Positions 45,215-57,339 of a DNA stretch of 64,000 bases are shown in pieces. The notes beneath the pieces were generated by a model. That model saw only the letters and a list, made by a program, of their open reading frames with translations. It ran no database searches and was not told where the DNA came from. The translations under genes were made by a program, and so were the position numbers. Location: positions 1,614,001 to 1,678,000 of the forward strand of contig JAMJFZ010000879.1 of NCBI GenBank assembly GCA_026225945.1, given 5' to 3'. The first letter of the stretch is position 1. Every line of letters begins with the position of its first letter. The stretch is from Cricetomys ansorgei (taxonomy: Eukaryota; Chordata; Mammalia; Rodentia; Nesomyidae).

Positions 45215-45600
45215 GACTTTTCTCATTGACATAAACAAGTAACTTACCAAAAGCAACTTCAGGGAAGACAAGTTCAATTTGGCTTACAGTTTGAGAGGAA
45301 ACAGTCCATCATGTCAGGAAATCACAACTGCAGCAGTTTGTGATCACATTGTATCTCCAGTCAGGAAGCAGAGAGAGATGAATGCTGGTGCTCAGCTATT
45401 TTTCTCATTATGCAGTCTAGGACCCCAGCAGAGGGAGTGGTGTACACATATATTCATCCTTCTTCAGTTAAACCTGTAACTGTTAACACCTGGTCCGTAA
45501 ACACCTGGTAGGCACACTCAAAGATGTGCTTCTATGGTGATTTTAAATCAAGTGAAGGTGACAGTGAAGATTAACCTTCATAGCTACTTCTAGCTTACCA
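45215..45600 (-). mobile_element. MaLR-type LTR (ORR1/MT class)
   Basis: Antisense: 'ttaccaaaagcaacttcagg', 'aatttggcttacagtttgag', 'aggaaacagtccatcatgtc', 'ccagtcaggaagcagagaga', 'gatgaatgctggtgctcagc', 'tctaggaccccagcagaggg'. Different subfamily from the ORR1 400 bp upstream. Confidence 0.75.
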
Positions 45601-45741
45601 ACAGGTAGCACCTAGTTTCTAAAGGCCTTCCTGAGTGACCTCTGTGTGACCTTAGCTGAACATTGTCTATTGAGCTTCTGAAAAGTTATCAGAAAGGGAC
45701 TTTTTTGGACCACAAGTAAATACCTTATGAAATACTCTGTT

Positions 45742-45960
45742 TTGTTTTGTTTTTGAGATAGGGTTTCTCTGTTGTAACACTGGCTGTCCTAGAACTTACT
45801 CTGTAGTCCAGGCTAGCCTCAAACTCACAGAGATTCACCTGCCTCTGCCTCTGCCTCTGCCTCTGCCTCTGCCTCTGCCTCTGCCTCTGCCTCTGCCTCT
45901 GCCTCTGCCTCTGCCTCTGGAGTGCTGAGATTAAAGGTGTGTGCCACCACAGCCCAGCTG
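45742..45960 (-). mobile_element. B1 SINE with internal hexanucleotide expansion
   Basis: Antisense B1: 'gagatagggtttctctgttg', 'tggctgtcctagaacttact', 'aggctagcctcaaactcaca', 'gagattcacc', then an expanded CTCTGC array and 'gagtgctgagattaaaggtg', 'tgtgccaccacagccc'. Confidence 0.93.
45839..45920. repeat. (CTCTGC)n hexanucleotide array
   Basis: About 13 perfect 6-bp units where a normal B1 has about two ('ctgcctctgcctc'). The minus-strand frame reads as a perfect Arg-Gln dipeptide repeat, which is an artefact. Confidence 0.97.
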
Positions 45961-47361
45961 AGATTCTTTTAAAAAGGGACAATGGAATAAAGTATGGAGA
46001 TGTGGATCCTTGAGTTCCTGTTACTCCAATTAAAAAACAAGTACAGTTCTCTTGAGGTAGATGGCTTCTGTCCAAAATTACAGCAACCCACTGACTACAG
46101 GAGTGCACAGGCTCTTTTCTGAGTTTTCAGCATGCTTTTACTTTGTTTACAAATTTTGCCTACTTGCTGTTTGTTACTTTTCTGGTCTTTCTCTGTGACC
46201 TAACTAAAGGGTCTTGGTGCAGTCTCCTTTATTCTCATCTTGATATATTTGAGTTCTCTCCTGGTATTTATATTTTCTCCATATGTTATAAATCATCCTG
46301 GTAAAACTGAGACTTTTATCTCATATTTAAAAAAAATGCTTCTGCTCAGCTATTATAGTCTTCATAGGGAAAACAACTTCCACAGGAGTGGGATGCAAAT
46401 AAGGACCGTTCTTTCTGCCATTGTTGGTTTGTTCTCCAAGAGTCATTACCATCTGTCTAACAGAACTCTTTCTCCCTATTCAAGGAACAAAAACTGGTTT
46501 ATACCCTTGTATTTATACTCCCATTACCGTCTATGTGCCTCTGGATTACTGCTGCTTATACAATGTCAAGATCAGCATTCTCTATTACCCATAAACTTAT
46601 CTTGTGTTTGGGGATAACTGTTAGATATTATCAAATATTAAACTATCAACTTCCAGTACATCAAGGAAAAAAATGTTGGTACATCTCCCCCAAGAGGCAG
46701 ACACAACTTACTTAGGAAGCAGTCTTTGTGCCTGGAATAGGGCAGCATGATTGGAAGAGGCAGTCTCATTATCAGAAACATGATAAACAGCCCAGATCCT
46801 GTCTGGATGCCTAAAAGACCATTTTAGATTTACTACTCAGAGTTATGATTAATCACACAGGCCTACATTCTCTGTAGCTAGTCAAGGGGAATGTCTGACA
46901 GCAATTGCTTCTTATGGAGCCCATCACACAGCAGGTCAATAATACAGTGCATGACTAGCTGAAAAAAATATCTACCTGGTGCTTTTAAAAACAGATTCAG
47001 CTGAATTCTGGGATATATTTTCATGTTTTATAGTTCGGTTTCTATAATTTTGCCTCTTATTGATGTTTCTTCTACAAGGAGTAATCTTAGATTTGGCATT
47101 ATTATTTTTTTTTTGAGGAAAACATTATGCCTAGAATTGACCAAGTAAACCATACCTAATCTAACTTTATTGAGAAACAAAGAACTGCTGATCAATACAC
47201 TTTGGATTGATAAACAGTATTGAAACTCGATAACATGTGTTTGAAAAGCTACTAGACACACAGGAATCCCATAAAACACAGAACCATAACCATAATGTAT
47301 ACACAAAGGACTTGTAGGGTTAAAAATAGAAATAAAATAAAAGAAGATAAAATTAATTTTG
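45961..47361. other. Stretch without supported gene
   Basis: Mostly AT-rich. The 125-codon sense frame at 46240-46617 and the 138-codon minus frame at 47028-47444 have no recognised domain and lie in low-complexity DNA. Confidence 0.4.
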
Positions 47362-47404
47362 AAGGAGGAGGAGGAGGAGTAGGAGGAGGAGGGGAAAAAA
47401 AGGA
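47362..47404. repeat. (GGA)n-like purine repeat
   Basis: Imperfect gga units followed by an A/G run. Confidence 0.9.
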
Positions 47405-47439
47405 GAAAAACATGGCATGACATTATAAGACAAGGAATC

Positions 47440-47610
47440 TCCAAAGATGCTGCTGAGTTTATTTTCTGTTGGCCATCTACTGCTGGGCACGCAGCTTATC
47501 CGTAAGAATAGTTTGTTTCCCCAGCAAGACTTCCTTGGAGAAAACTAATTTTTTTATTTGCAAGTGGCTATCAACCGTAGATTGCTTCTGGATTAGGGTT
47601 GTGTGATATT
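47440..47610 (-). mobile_element. Rodent L1 fragment
   Basis: 'gttggccatctactgctggg', 'gtttgtttccccagcaagac', 'ggagaaaactaattttttta', 'tttgcaagtggctatcaacc', 'gattgcttctggattagggt' match antisense rodent L1 sequence. Confidence 0.6.
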
Positions 47611-47778
47611 GATTTGCATTTAAGAGCTCTTAAAGTTGCTACAAAAACAATAATCCCCACTAGGGAAAATTCCAGACAGCACAGTTAGACACATAAAGAC
47701 TTTATTCAGTATTATTGCATTATGAAGGAGAGAATAGAGCAAAAGGCAAAAGGCAGGGGGGGATGTTAAGACTGCAGT

Positions 47779-47856
47779 GAGGGCTGGAGATGTATCTCAG
47801 TGATAGAGCACATGTCTGGAATGCAAGAGACTCTGGAATTCCCAGCACTGGAGTCC
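47779..47856 (+). mobile_element. ID SINE
   Basis: 'ggctggagatgtatctcagt', 'gatagagcacatgtctggaa', 'aattcccagcac'. Diverged and without a long A-tail. Confidence 0.72.
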
Positions 47857-48150
47857 TTTAGGGAGAGCTAATAGGAAAGTAACAGAGGACGATGGAGGGA
47901 AGTTGGCAAAAGGATGTGGTGAGCGAAGTGAGTCTTGCTGAGTTTGCAGATATTTTTTTCTTTGCAATCTGTAGTCTGTGTTTGCTTATTGGCAATGGAG
48001 TTGGAGCCTGTCTTCTACTGGGTGAGATTGGGAACCATCATTTCCCAATAAGACCATAAAAATGGTGATTACAATTCAAAGGGTTGTTCTAGACATTTGA
48101 GGAAGACAATCCTGAGTTATAAAAGTGGAAAGAGCTGAGAGTATTTAAAT

Positions 48151-48207
48151 TTCAAAGGGCAGAGTGAAAATATGTCACTTCAAAGGGGCAGAGTAAGACT
48201 ATGTCAC
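48151..48207. repeat. Two-copy tandem duplication (~28 bp)
   Basis: ttcaaagggcagagtgaaaa... is followed directly by ttcaaaggggcagagtaaga..., both ending tatgtcac, with only a few differences. Confidence 0.85.
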
Positions 48208-48734
48208 TGAAGATTTCAAATTAAATCATAAAAATAGGGAGAGCAGAAGACCAAGGTCAAGAAGTTTCTCTAAAGTTCAGTCAAGTTGAAGTAGTCTAAG
48301 GCCATTTTGGTTAGACATAAGCTTAAGGAGTGTTGGTTTTGAAAGAACTTTTTACAGAAGGCCCACAGGACCGAGACCAAAGTTCTTGAGTTTTAGCTCT
48401 GGCTTTTTATAGTTAGCCACAACTCTTGAGTAGATCACATGACCAGAACTTTTAAAATAAAGACTTAAATTACATCTTTGGTGGCTATCTATTAGATTTC
48501 TCTTCAGGCTCAAGAAGATAAGAGGCATAATAATAGAGGTATATGATGAATCATATGTTATAATAGAAGGGGTCAAACAATTTATTTTCTCATCAGAATC
48601 CAAGATGCATCATTATCCCAAATCTTATACTGATTTATAATACAATTACGCTAGAATTAGTCATAGGGTGATTTACTTTTTTTACAGTGTCCTTATGTAA
48701 CAAAAAAAAAATCACTTGATTAATTTCCAAAGAA
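48208..48734. other. Stretch without supported gene
   Basis: No confident feature. Confidence 0.4.
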
Positions 48735-48798
48735 TTTCATCTCTTTCTCTCTCCTCCCCCCTCTCTCTCTCACACACACACACGCACACACACACACT
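48735..48798. repeat. (TC)n(CA)n microsatellite
   Basis: Imperfect TC/CT run followed by CA units with one CG interruption. Confidence 0.92.
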
Positions 48799-50184
48799 GA
48801 TACACTGTCTCAGCCTCTTGAAACTTTTACAACCTAAACAAATGGCCATTTCAATTTAAATGATTTTATCTTCAAGTCATTTTTATGTGCTTCTGCATAC
48901 TTTTCATATATGTGTCTATATGTGGTCAAATTATTACAAATTGATTTGATAATGGTTAAGGACTTAAAGTGCTATTAAGGAAATTAGTCATAGAATACTA
49001 AAATATTTTTCTTATGTTCGTCAAGAAATGTATTTAGCTTCTCAATGAGTTTGGGAAATTTTTAAAATATGAATGAAGCAAAATAGCAGATCATTTATCT
49101 CATCAGCTGAAAATAAAGATTTGGACACAATCCTGGCTACTTTTATGGACATTCCTCCAGTATTCTAAAGTCTCAGGGAGTCCTCATGTGTTGTTTAACA
49201 CAAGGAACCCATGCTCTAGAAGCATGGAAGACCCCACATTTGAGTTCAACCAGGATAAGAATTTAAGGATCACATAGGAGGCTATGAGTTCTTCCTAGTT
49301 TCTCTCAAGAAACTCTAAGGGGGCTTCTCAGAAGCTTCTAGAAAAAAATAGTGAAGAGAGTAGATGACTACATCTCCTTTACGTAGTTTGAACACACAGG
49401 TTTGAGACTTTGTTGGTGTTGTTGGTCTCTTGCTGTTTCTTCTGACTGGAGTAAGGGAGATACTAGCTAAAGGTAAACAGAATAAAAAAGCAACAGCCAA
49501 GCCATCCAACATGGGTCCTTCAGCCCGAGCAATAGAAAGAGGTCCTGGCTATGTATCCACAAATCCATGCTATAACTCCCCACTCGACATTCAAGGGAGA
49601 ATTCTGCTTTTGGCGTTTTTGTCATTATCCTTTAAAAATTAAGTATTAGGCAGATCAAGTAGAAGATATGTTGGCTCGGTTTACACCAGGAAATTATTCT
49701 AACCCATTTTTAGATTTATCGTGTCTGTCTATATACCCTGCTATACATGGGCAACTTCCTCTTCTGTCTTTGCTAAGCATAGTTTATTGGCAATTGGGGC
49801 AAGTGGTCACCGAGGATATGGGATTCCCCTTTTGTTACTTTATTGGTTGTTCTTTCTTCTCAGCCTATGTGTCAGATAAGCCCATCTCTAGAATGCTTAA
49901 AATCATTCCTTAGTAAGAGATGCGTCCTGAGGCATAGCCTTGATTCACTTTGGATAAACTTATTTACTCACAATTTTATTTTTCTATATTTCTAAGTATT
50001 CCATATCATAATGAGGGAAGAGCCCTCTGTGCCTGTAAAAACCTACCTCCAGGGAATACATGAATAACGAACAGAAACCACCACTTCTTTGGTTATCCTG
50101 TCTATCTTGGTGTTCTAGTCTTTAAAATTCTCCATCTAATTGTGTCAAATCCTTTTTGTTCAGGTTGACAGACATTATTGTTCT
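48799..50184. other. Stretch without supported gene
   Basis: AT-rich to 49150, then more balanced. Frames at 49430-49642 and 49668-49913 (+) are unremarkable; the second is hydrophobic but has no recognised signature. Confidence 0.4.
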
Positions 50185-50290
50185 TAATAAAAGATAAAGC
50201 CTTACTATGTTGCCCAGGCTGGCTTTAACCTCTCTGTCCTTCCCCCTCAGCTGGCCTCAGTAGCTGGGATTCTAAGTGCTTTGCTTTTGA
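50185..50290 (-). mobile_element. Old 7SL-derived SINE
   Basis: Antisense: 'gccttactatgttgcccagg', 'ctggctttaacctctctgtc', 'agtagctgggattctaagtg'. Keeps features shared by early 7SL monomers. Confidence 0.65.
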
Positions 50291-51181
50291 TAATAAAAAG
50301 AGGAAATTAAAGGAAAAAACAATTTCTCCTTTTTTCCTCTCTTGTGACATAAATAAGAAAAGGATCATGAAAGAGAGAAATAAGAAAAGGACCATGAAAC
50401 ATCAAGGTGTTGAGAAAGTCTTGTATTTGGGGTTCAAGTGGCATACTTCTTAGGAAGTTGGTTCCACAGCACTCCCGGTGGTCAGCTTTGGCTACAGTAG
50501 GCTCAGGTGAAGACAGGTGCCTGATGATGCTTTTCCCTTATCTCTTCCTCTCTCAGGCTCTGTCACATACACCTTCCATCATACACCAACCTGTGGAGAT
50601 TTGGAGAGAAGGATGCTAAGAGAAGCATCTGCTACGTGACATCCTTTCTTAGTGGGTATTTAAATTCTACCCCTGTAAAAGTCACTCTTTCATGTGAGGC
50701 AAGTTATTCTTAACGTTTTTTTTTTCTTTTATTCGATCGATATAACAAAACCCAAATATTATGAGAAGAAATTAAAAATCACAAAGTTTTTGTCGTGCTG
50801 AAAGTAAGGCAAAAATGCAACAAGAGAAACTTAGATGTGTAGCTAGCTCTTCTTCCAGGGACTCTGTTTCTGTCTGAGATGGCCCCAGGAACTAGAACCA
50901 CTTTTTAAAAATTATAAGATTTAGAACATTACTCACAGGAAAGGGATGTTGAACTTTTGTTGCTTTCAAATAAATCAATATCTTAGATGTTTTGGACTAT
51001 TTTTTAGACTGACTTATAAAGAAATAAAAGGTAATGTTTGCTGCACAGCCAGACTTGAATATTGATCAAACACAACTATGGGGCCCAATATCAACAGAAC
51101 ATATGTCAGAGTCCAATCGTTACTGTCGCTCTGTCCCTTTGCCATCGTCTCATTTACTCATTTCTTTCTTTTAAATTATAA
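50291..51181. other. Stretch without supported gene
   Basis: No confident repeat or exon. Confidence 0.4.
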
Positions 51182-52440
51182 CTTTTGTTAAATTTATTCC
51201 ACGACATGCATACATTTAATGTATTTTGGTGGCTCTCACCCCACCCCCTCCCTCTCCTGTTTCCCTGTCGTCCTGTCAACCTTCTTCCTTGAAGATTCCC
51301 TTTTCACATTCATGGATAGTTTTATGACTCACGGAGTTTAACCAGGGCCGTCTGTGTGACCTGGGTTTGTAACTGCCCATCAGGACCTGGTGGACTCAGT
51401 GGTATACAACTGGAAATAATGACTGCCCCTCACACAGGATGCACCATAGCCAATAGTTCACAAGGGAGAGGTGGGACCTGTAATACTCCCTCCCTAGTCT
51501 ATGATTGGCTAATGACAGTCTTAAGTCTTGTGCAGGCCGAGTGGAGGCTACTTCACTGCCTATGGAATCATGATTGCAAAGCAAGGTGTTGTGTCTGGAA
51601 TATGACATTTTGCAGCCCTTTCCCTATCTTCTGTGTTCTTCCAGTCCTTACTTCTGTGGTTGTCCCTGAGTCTTAGAGGGGGTGATATAAATGTCTTATT
51701 TATGCTGGATGTTCAACAATCACTTATTCCCAGCACCTGGAGCAGCCACAAGTCTCTATATTCAACCAACATTCTTTGCAAAGAAAAATGTCCCCCCTTT
51801 TATGGTACATTAGTGTTTTGCCTGCATATATGTGTGAGAATGCCAGATCCCCTGGAACAGGAGTAACAGTTGTGAGCTGCTAGGTGGGTGCTGGGAATTG
51901 GACCTGGGTCCTCTGGAAGAGCATCCAGTGCTCTTAACTGCTGAGCCATCTCTCCAGCCCCAAGAAAAATTGTTTCTGATTAAGACTGAGTGTGTTTTGT
52001 CTCTGGATATAAACACGATTGTTTAGGAGGCAGTTTAAAGCCATATCAATGTATACCAGACATGAATTCTCCACGTAATGGGTTGCAAAACAAATCAGAG
52101 AGCAGTTGGCTACTCCAATTTCCATCATTTAACTATTGTACCATTAGGCATATCTTGCTAGTAGATTGGCCTTGTAGTTTGTGAGTTCACAGCACTTTAA
52201 GACCATTGACACCTTTTCTCCCCAGGAGGCTTAATAGTGTCTTTCAGCACCATGAAAACTATCCAGCCAGCAAGAAGACTCATCTGTTCTAGCTCAAGTT
52301 CTCTAAATCCTGCAATTTGTGGCATCTTTAGCAATGAGGTCTATCACATAGTTCTGTGGGCAAGTATGAGACATTGCAAGAGCATGTATTGTTTGCGAGG
52401 GGGGTGTCTCTGGTGTTTTTCTGACTCATAAGGAAGTACC
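51182..52440 (-). mobile_element. Lx-type L1 3'UTR, split by a B3
   Basis: Antisense: 'gacatgcatacatttaatgt', C-rich 'caccccaccccctccctctc', 'ggtgggacctgtaatactcc', 'ctatgattggctaatgacag', 'aagtcttgtgcaggccgagt', and beyond the B3: 'gtaccattaggcatatcttg', 'cagcaccatgaaaactatcc', 'tggtgtttttctgactcata'. Same family as 35.8-37.1 kb. A 106-codon sense frame in it (51356-51676) is an artefact. Confidence 0.7.
51792..51961 (-). mobile_element. B3/B2 SINE inserted in L1 tail
   Basis: Antisense: 'agtgttttgcctgcatatat', 'gtgctgggaattggacctgg', 'gtcctctggaagagcatcca', 'gtgctcttaactgctgagcc', 'atctctccagcccc'. Well preserved. Confidence 0.93.
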
Positions 52441-52574
52441 CCACACCCAATACTGTTTTGTTCATTTGTTTTGTTTAAGGAGCCTTGGGTTATAGAAATA
52501 GCATTATCTGGCCATGAGGATATCTTCTCCCCACTCTGTATATGTATTTCTCTTTGAATATGTGAATCTAAGTG

Positions 52575-52746
52575 AGTGTATGTCACACGTGTGAGGGTCC
52601 TGTGAGGCCAGAAGATGATTTTGAATCTCCTGAAACTGAAGTTACAGGTGGCTGTGAACCGGCCAAGGTATTAATACTAAGAACTGAACTTGTGTCTTTT
52701 ATAAAAGCAGCAAGTGCTCTTGACTAGAGAGCCCTCTCTCCAGGCT
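52575..52746 (-). mobile_element. B3 SINE
   Basis: Antisense: 'gaggccagaagatgattttg', 'ttacaggtggctgtgaaccg', 'taagaactgaacttgtgtct', 'agcaagtgctcttgactaga', 'gagccctctctccagg'. Confidence 0.87.
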
Positions 52747-52971
52747 CCTCTAATTTTTAAACTTATACTTTTTTCATTGATCCATGAAGTAGTAGGCTTC
52801 ATATAGGATTTTCATGCAACCTTCATTTTGGCATATTACTCTTTGGAGGATAAGTTATTTTAGGAAAAGGGCCATGTCTGTTTTGCTTGTTGCTATATGC
52901 CTGTGTTTCAGAATTATTGGTTAAATGAGACAATAGTAAAATTGAATTCCACACATACATGAACACTATCA

Positions 52972-52973
<2 letters not shown>

Positions 52974-53012
<39 letters not shown>
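52974..53012. repeat. (AC)n microsatellite
   Basis: About 19 uninterrupted AC units. Confidence 0.97.
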
Positions 53013-53014
<2 letters not shown>

Positions 53015-53912
53015 CTTTTGTCACACACGCAGTCACACACTCACTTGCACATTATCTATTAATATTCATATATTGCAATTTCACACTTAAACTTTATTGT
53101 GAGAGAAGCACATTTATGTCTTAATGAGTGAATATAAATGTCAGATTTAAATATGGAGACAGGAAATAGGTCAATGATCGGGTTAACATGTTTAGAGAAA
53201 TCCCCGTATATTCTGCAGTCTTACTGTGAACAATAAATCCATGATATTTTTAGTTTTATGACTTTGTTTAGAAAATTGAAAGAAGGAGGCAGCCATTCAT
53301 TTCCTGGCTCCCGGGGAAGAAAGGAGGCAGCTGACTTGATTCTTTTGGACTAAGTAAATCTGAGGACAGTGTTCTTCCAGTAAATATATTTTAAGACAAG
53401 AATAAAAATTATTAATATTAGTAATCAAAGTTAGAAATGAAGTCATAATTCTGAAGTCTTATAGTGTATTTAGCTGTGATAAGGTAAAAGGCCTTTTAAC
53501 ATTTATTCACAAATAAGGAGTTATAATTTTTATGATTGTGACCTTTTGGTGTGGATTTACTTGTCTGTGTTCATAAAACATTGATTTGGATTCTGTTGGA
53601 GTAGGAAGTCTAGTCACTCACACATTTGGTTTAAGCTTTCTGTCCTGGATAGAGACTTGATGGGCTAGCTGTTCCCTGGAGGTTCCTTTGTGAGAAGAGT
53701 ATAATCTACCAAAATTTAATATTCGCACTTAAAGAAACATTACGTGAATGCACACTGTAAATTATGCAATGATACTTGTTTCAGACATGGGACTCTCTTT
53801 TACACTGATAACATTATTGGAAGCCAGTAGAGCCTGGACAGGAAGTAACCACAGGCTGTAGACAGGTGAATGCTTCTAATGACACGGATATTCAGAAAAA
53901 GAGTCTGGGTCT
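53013..53912. other. Stretch without supported gene
   Basis: AT-rich; no recognised repeat or exon. Confidence 0.4.
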
Positions 53913-54245
53913 GGGCTAACTAGGTTTATGTCAGTTTGACACAAGCTAGAGTCATCTGATGGGAGGCAACCTCAACTAACAAAATTCCTCCATAATATCA
54001 GGTTGTAGGCAGCTTGTATACCATATTTTTTAAAAATAGTGATTGATAGGAAGGATCCAGCCCATTGTGGGTGATGCCACCTCTGGGCTTTTAGTCCTGG
54101 GCTTTATATAGTCCCAGGCTTACTCCTGGGCTGAGCAAGCCAATGAGCAGCACTCCTCCATGGCCTCTGCATGTGCTCCTGCCTGGTTTGATTTCCTGCT
54201 GTGGTTCACCTCAATGAACTCTGACCCTGGTTATATTTGCTCACA
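53913..54245 (+). mobile_element. ORR1 MaLR LTR, 3'-truncated
   Basis: Sense ORR1: 'actaggtttatgtcagtttg', 'acacaagctagagtcatctg', 'gattgataggaaggatccag', 'cccattgtgggtgatgccac', 'gctgagcaagccaatgagca', 'ccatggcctctgcatgtgct'. The polyadenylation end is missing. Confidence 0.87.
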
Positions 54246-56524
54246 CATTAAAATCTAATGTGCATGGGATGAGGTGAGTCTAATGATGGCTAACGTGGCT
54301 CAAAATTGATCATTCATGAGTCAGGTTTGTTTTTTTGTTTGTTTTTGAAAGGCTTTGTAATTCAGAAAGAAAAAATATCTTTTCTTTGTTCCTCATCTTG
54401 GGATATAAAAATTTAAGCCATCAGTTAAGATGATTTTGAAATCATCAAAAAAAAAAAAAAAAGAAAAAAAGAAAATTGGAAAATAACAGTCCGCCTAATT
54501 ATTTCCCATTTCTCTTAGAGGTGAGGACAACCATTTACCTGCATTACAAAGGAAGAGAGGTAGTAAAAATGGGCGGGTGTGCATTGCATATGCAGATTAT
54601 CTCCGGCACACGCACACATTAGCCAGGTAGAAAGGAAGACAGGAGGGGCTTTGGAGGCAGATGCAGGTAGAGGCTCACTAGAACACATTTCCTTTCTGAC
54701 AACTGTTCTAATCGGGCCTAACTTCCACCTATTCACTAGATGATAATATCCATCCCCACGGATGTGGAAGGGTGAATAGGTTATAAGAAAGGCAAGGAGC
54801 ATGATTCATTCCCATATGGAGAAAAGTCATAGTTATTCCCTTTGTCTTTATCATCCTTATTAAGGAGGAAGTGGTTTTTAAGTAGATGTAGTCATATTGT
54901 TCATATTTCCTGATTGGTTTTTTTTTTTTTTAACATAGAGAGTCACTATTTTTAGCTACTGTCTAGTATTCCCATTGAAGAATTATTCTGTATTATAATG
55001 GTCCACATAAGAACTGGTTGATGGTCTCCAGTCTCGAGAGTCACTCTCTCTATCCCACCAGCTCTGTGCTTGGCAATTGATGAATAGCCACTAAATACTC
55101 TTTAAACAAAGGTATTATGAAGAGAACGTGGAGAGTGGAATAGCACTGAAATACATTCTGAGAAAACGACCTCAGCTTCCTACACAGATCTTCCCAAACT
55201 TACCTGCATGTTGCAAAAACCTGAGGAACTATTGAAGACGAGAAGAAACTACAAATCCCTGCACACAACAAAATTGGCAGAATCAGAAATGTGGAGCCAA
55301 GGGATCTGTACTCATAACAATGTCATGACAATTCTAATGATCCCACCGTCTTTGAAACCACTATTCAGTGACTGCCATTATCAGAATGTGATCTATAAAA
55401 GACTAACTGCACCAAACCATTGGGGCAGACAAGGGGTGCTTTGTGAGGTGTGGGTCTCAGGAGACAAACACCGCTAAGATAAGCCCATGGTCAAGCAGAG
55501 TCTTTCCAACATTCAGTGCACACCAAAAAATCTACAGTGCTGTACAATCAGAAGAGTTAATAACTTTTTAAAATAGAGAACTGGAAGTAAGCAATGATTA
55601 CTCCTTCCCTGAATGAGGAATAAAATTGAGAAGTTGTCTTTTAAAATAACCATTACTTCCCAAATGTTACTGTGCTTGTATGCTCAACAGAAGATTATCC
55701 TAACCTGCCTCTGACCTCCTTGGGAGCCAATTGGCTTCAGCAACTAAATAAACACAAGGAGATAGCATATAAAATGTCCTCTAGCAGGTTTTGCCTTTTT
55801 TACTAATAGTTCCTTTGCTAAGGAATTATTTCTTTGTATTTCAGCTCTTAACTAGTATGACATGACATAAATCAATACTAGATTTTTCAGCAGACATATG
55901 TTTTATACCATTGAAAGTTACTAACTTTCCAAAAAGCAACGGCATAAATAACATCTCTATGGATTCACTCAAGAAGGGCTTGCACATGTCTACATTTGAG
56001 ACTGGATTCGTTCCTATTCACTTAGAAAGGAACATGTTGACTGTATTTGCAATGGGGAGTGTCATCCTAGAGCTTGTAAAGTATGAAGGAGCAACCATTC
56101 ATGCTGGGCATTGACTTGCTCCAATAGGAAAAGGATGATTATATTTCCTCTTCTAATTGTTCTCTGTCTCTGAAACGTCTATCTCCCACTTTCAGTTACA
56201 AAAACACTTGTGACTACATTGGCCTCTGAGATAACCCAGGGTAATCTCGTTATTTCAACTTTCTTAATTATATCACAACTAGAATATCTCAGTGATAATG
56301 CCATGTAACCTGATAGTCACATGCATATATTCAGGGGAGGCTCATTATTCTGGTTATTCTGTAAATTAATTTTTGTGAGTTTAGTTTTGGGCTTTCTCGT
56401 CTCTTCCATTGATCTGCATGCCCATCCCTTTGCCAATTCCACACTATCTTCAGTAGGATAGCTGCATAAGTCTTAATATCTGTTAGGTGGATATTCCTAT
56501 GTTGTTCTTACATTTCTCTTTGAA
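54246..56524. other. Stretch without supported gene
   Basis: Contains an A-run at 54447-54473. 54530-54800 is more balanced in composition. 55150-55500 contains 'atctataaaagac' and CpG-bearing sequence that I could not assign; a 89-codon frame there (55208-55477) has no recognised domain. Confidence 0.35.
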
Positions 56525-57270
56525 GTAATCATTTGAGTGAAGAGGCAGCCAAGAGAATAGGAAAGATTATTTATGAGCTGTGTATCTCACAAAGGATTAG
56601 TGTCTAGACTGTACACAGAACTCAAACAATTAAACATTAAGAAACAAAGACCCTCGTTAAGGATAGAACATGGATCTAGCCATAGGGTTCTCAACAGATG
56701 AAATACAAATGGCTGAGAAATATTTTTTGAAGTGTTCAACACCCTTAGCTATCAGGAAAATGCAAAGTAAAACTACTTGGAAATTGTATCTTGCTTCAAT
56801 CAAATTGGCTAGGATTAAAACATTAAATAAAAAGAACACAAACAGCAAATGGTGATGGATGCTGGCAATGGTGTGAGCAAGTGAAATGCTTGATTACTGC
56901 TGGTGAATGAAGGTAGAAACAAATGGAGAGATTCCTCGGAAAGCTGGACATACATCTGCTGCAAGATCCAGCTATACCACTCTGGGGCATATTTCCCAAA
57001 GATGCTCCATCCTATTACAGTGATACGTGCTCAACAGTCTTATTCAACTGTGAACACAGCAAGTTACAGTAAGGACAGTTATATACATACTTACACATAT
57101 GCAACCATAATAATCATGGAAAAAGAGCCTATCAGCTTGAGGAGGGAACATGGGAGGGACTTACAGGAAAACAACTTGGAAGGCAACTTGGAAGGCCTGA
57201 GGGAGAAAAGGGAGGGGTAAGTTACGTAATTCTGTTTTAGTTAAAACATTCAAAATAATACATAAATCAC
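56525..57270 (+). mobile_element. L1 ORF2 C-terminus and 3'UTR
   Basis: Sense L1: 'ttagtgtctagactgtacac', 'aacagatgaaatacaaatgg', 'tatcaggaaaatgcaaagta', 'aaactacttggaaattgtat', 'gatggatgctggcaatggtg', 'agagattcctcggaaagctg', 'gatccagctataccactctg', then a G-rich terminus 'gagggagaaaagggaggggt' and an A-rich tail. The 61-codon frame at 56670-56855 (AIGFSTDEIQMAEKYFLKC...) keeps ORF2 C-terminal motifs. Confidence 0.85.
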
Positions 57271-57339
57271 TTTGCTAAGACACTAATAGAAATTGTATAA
57301 AATTTTACATCAATATATGGGGGCACTGGCATCTTTACA

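Noticed and set aside
45725..46108. 127-codon minus frame with a perfect Arg-Gln repeat
   Set aside because: Entirely explained by the expanded CTCTGC array within a B1.
46240..46617. 125-codon sense frame
   Set aside because: Low-complexity AT-rich sequence with no recognisable domain and no conserved start context.
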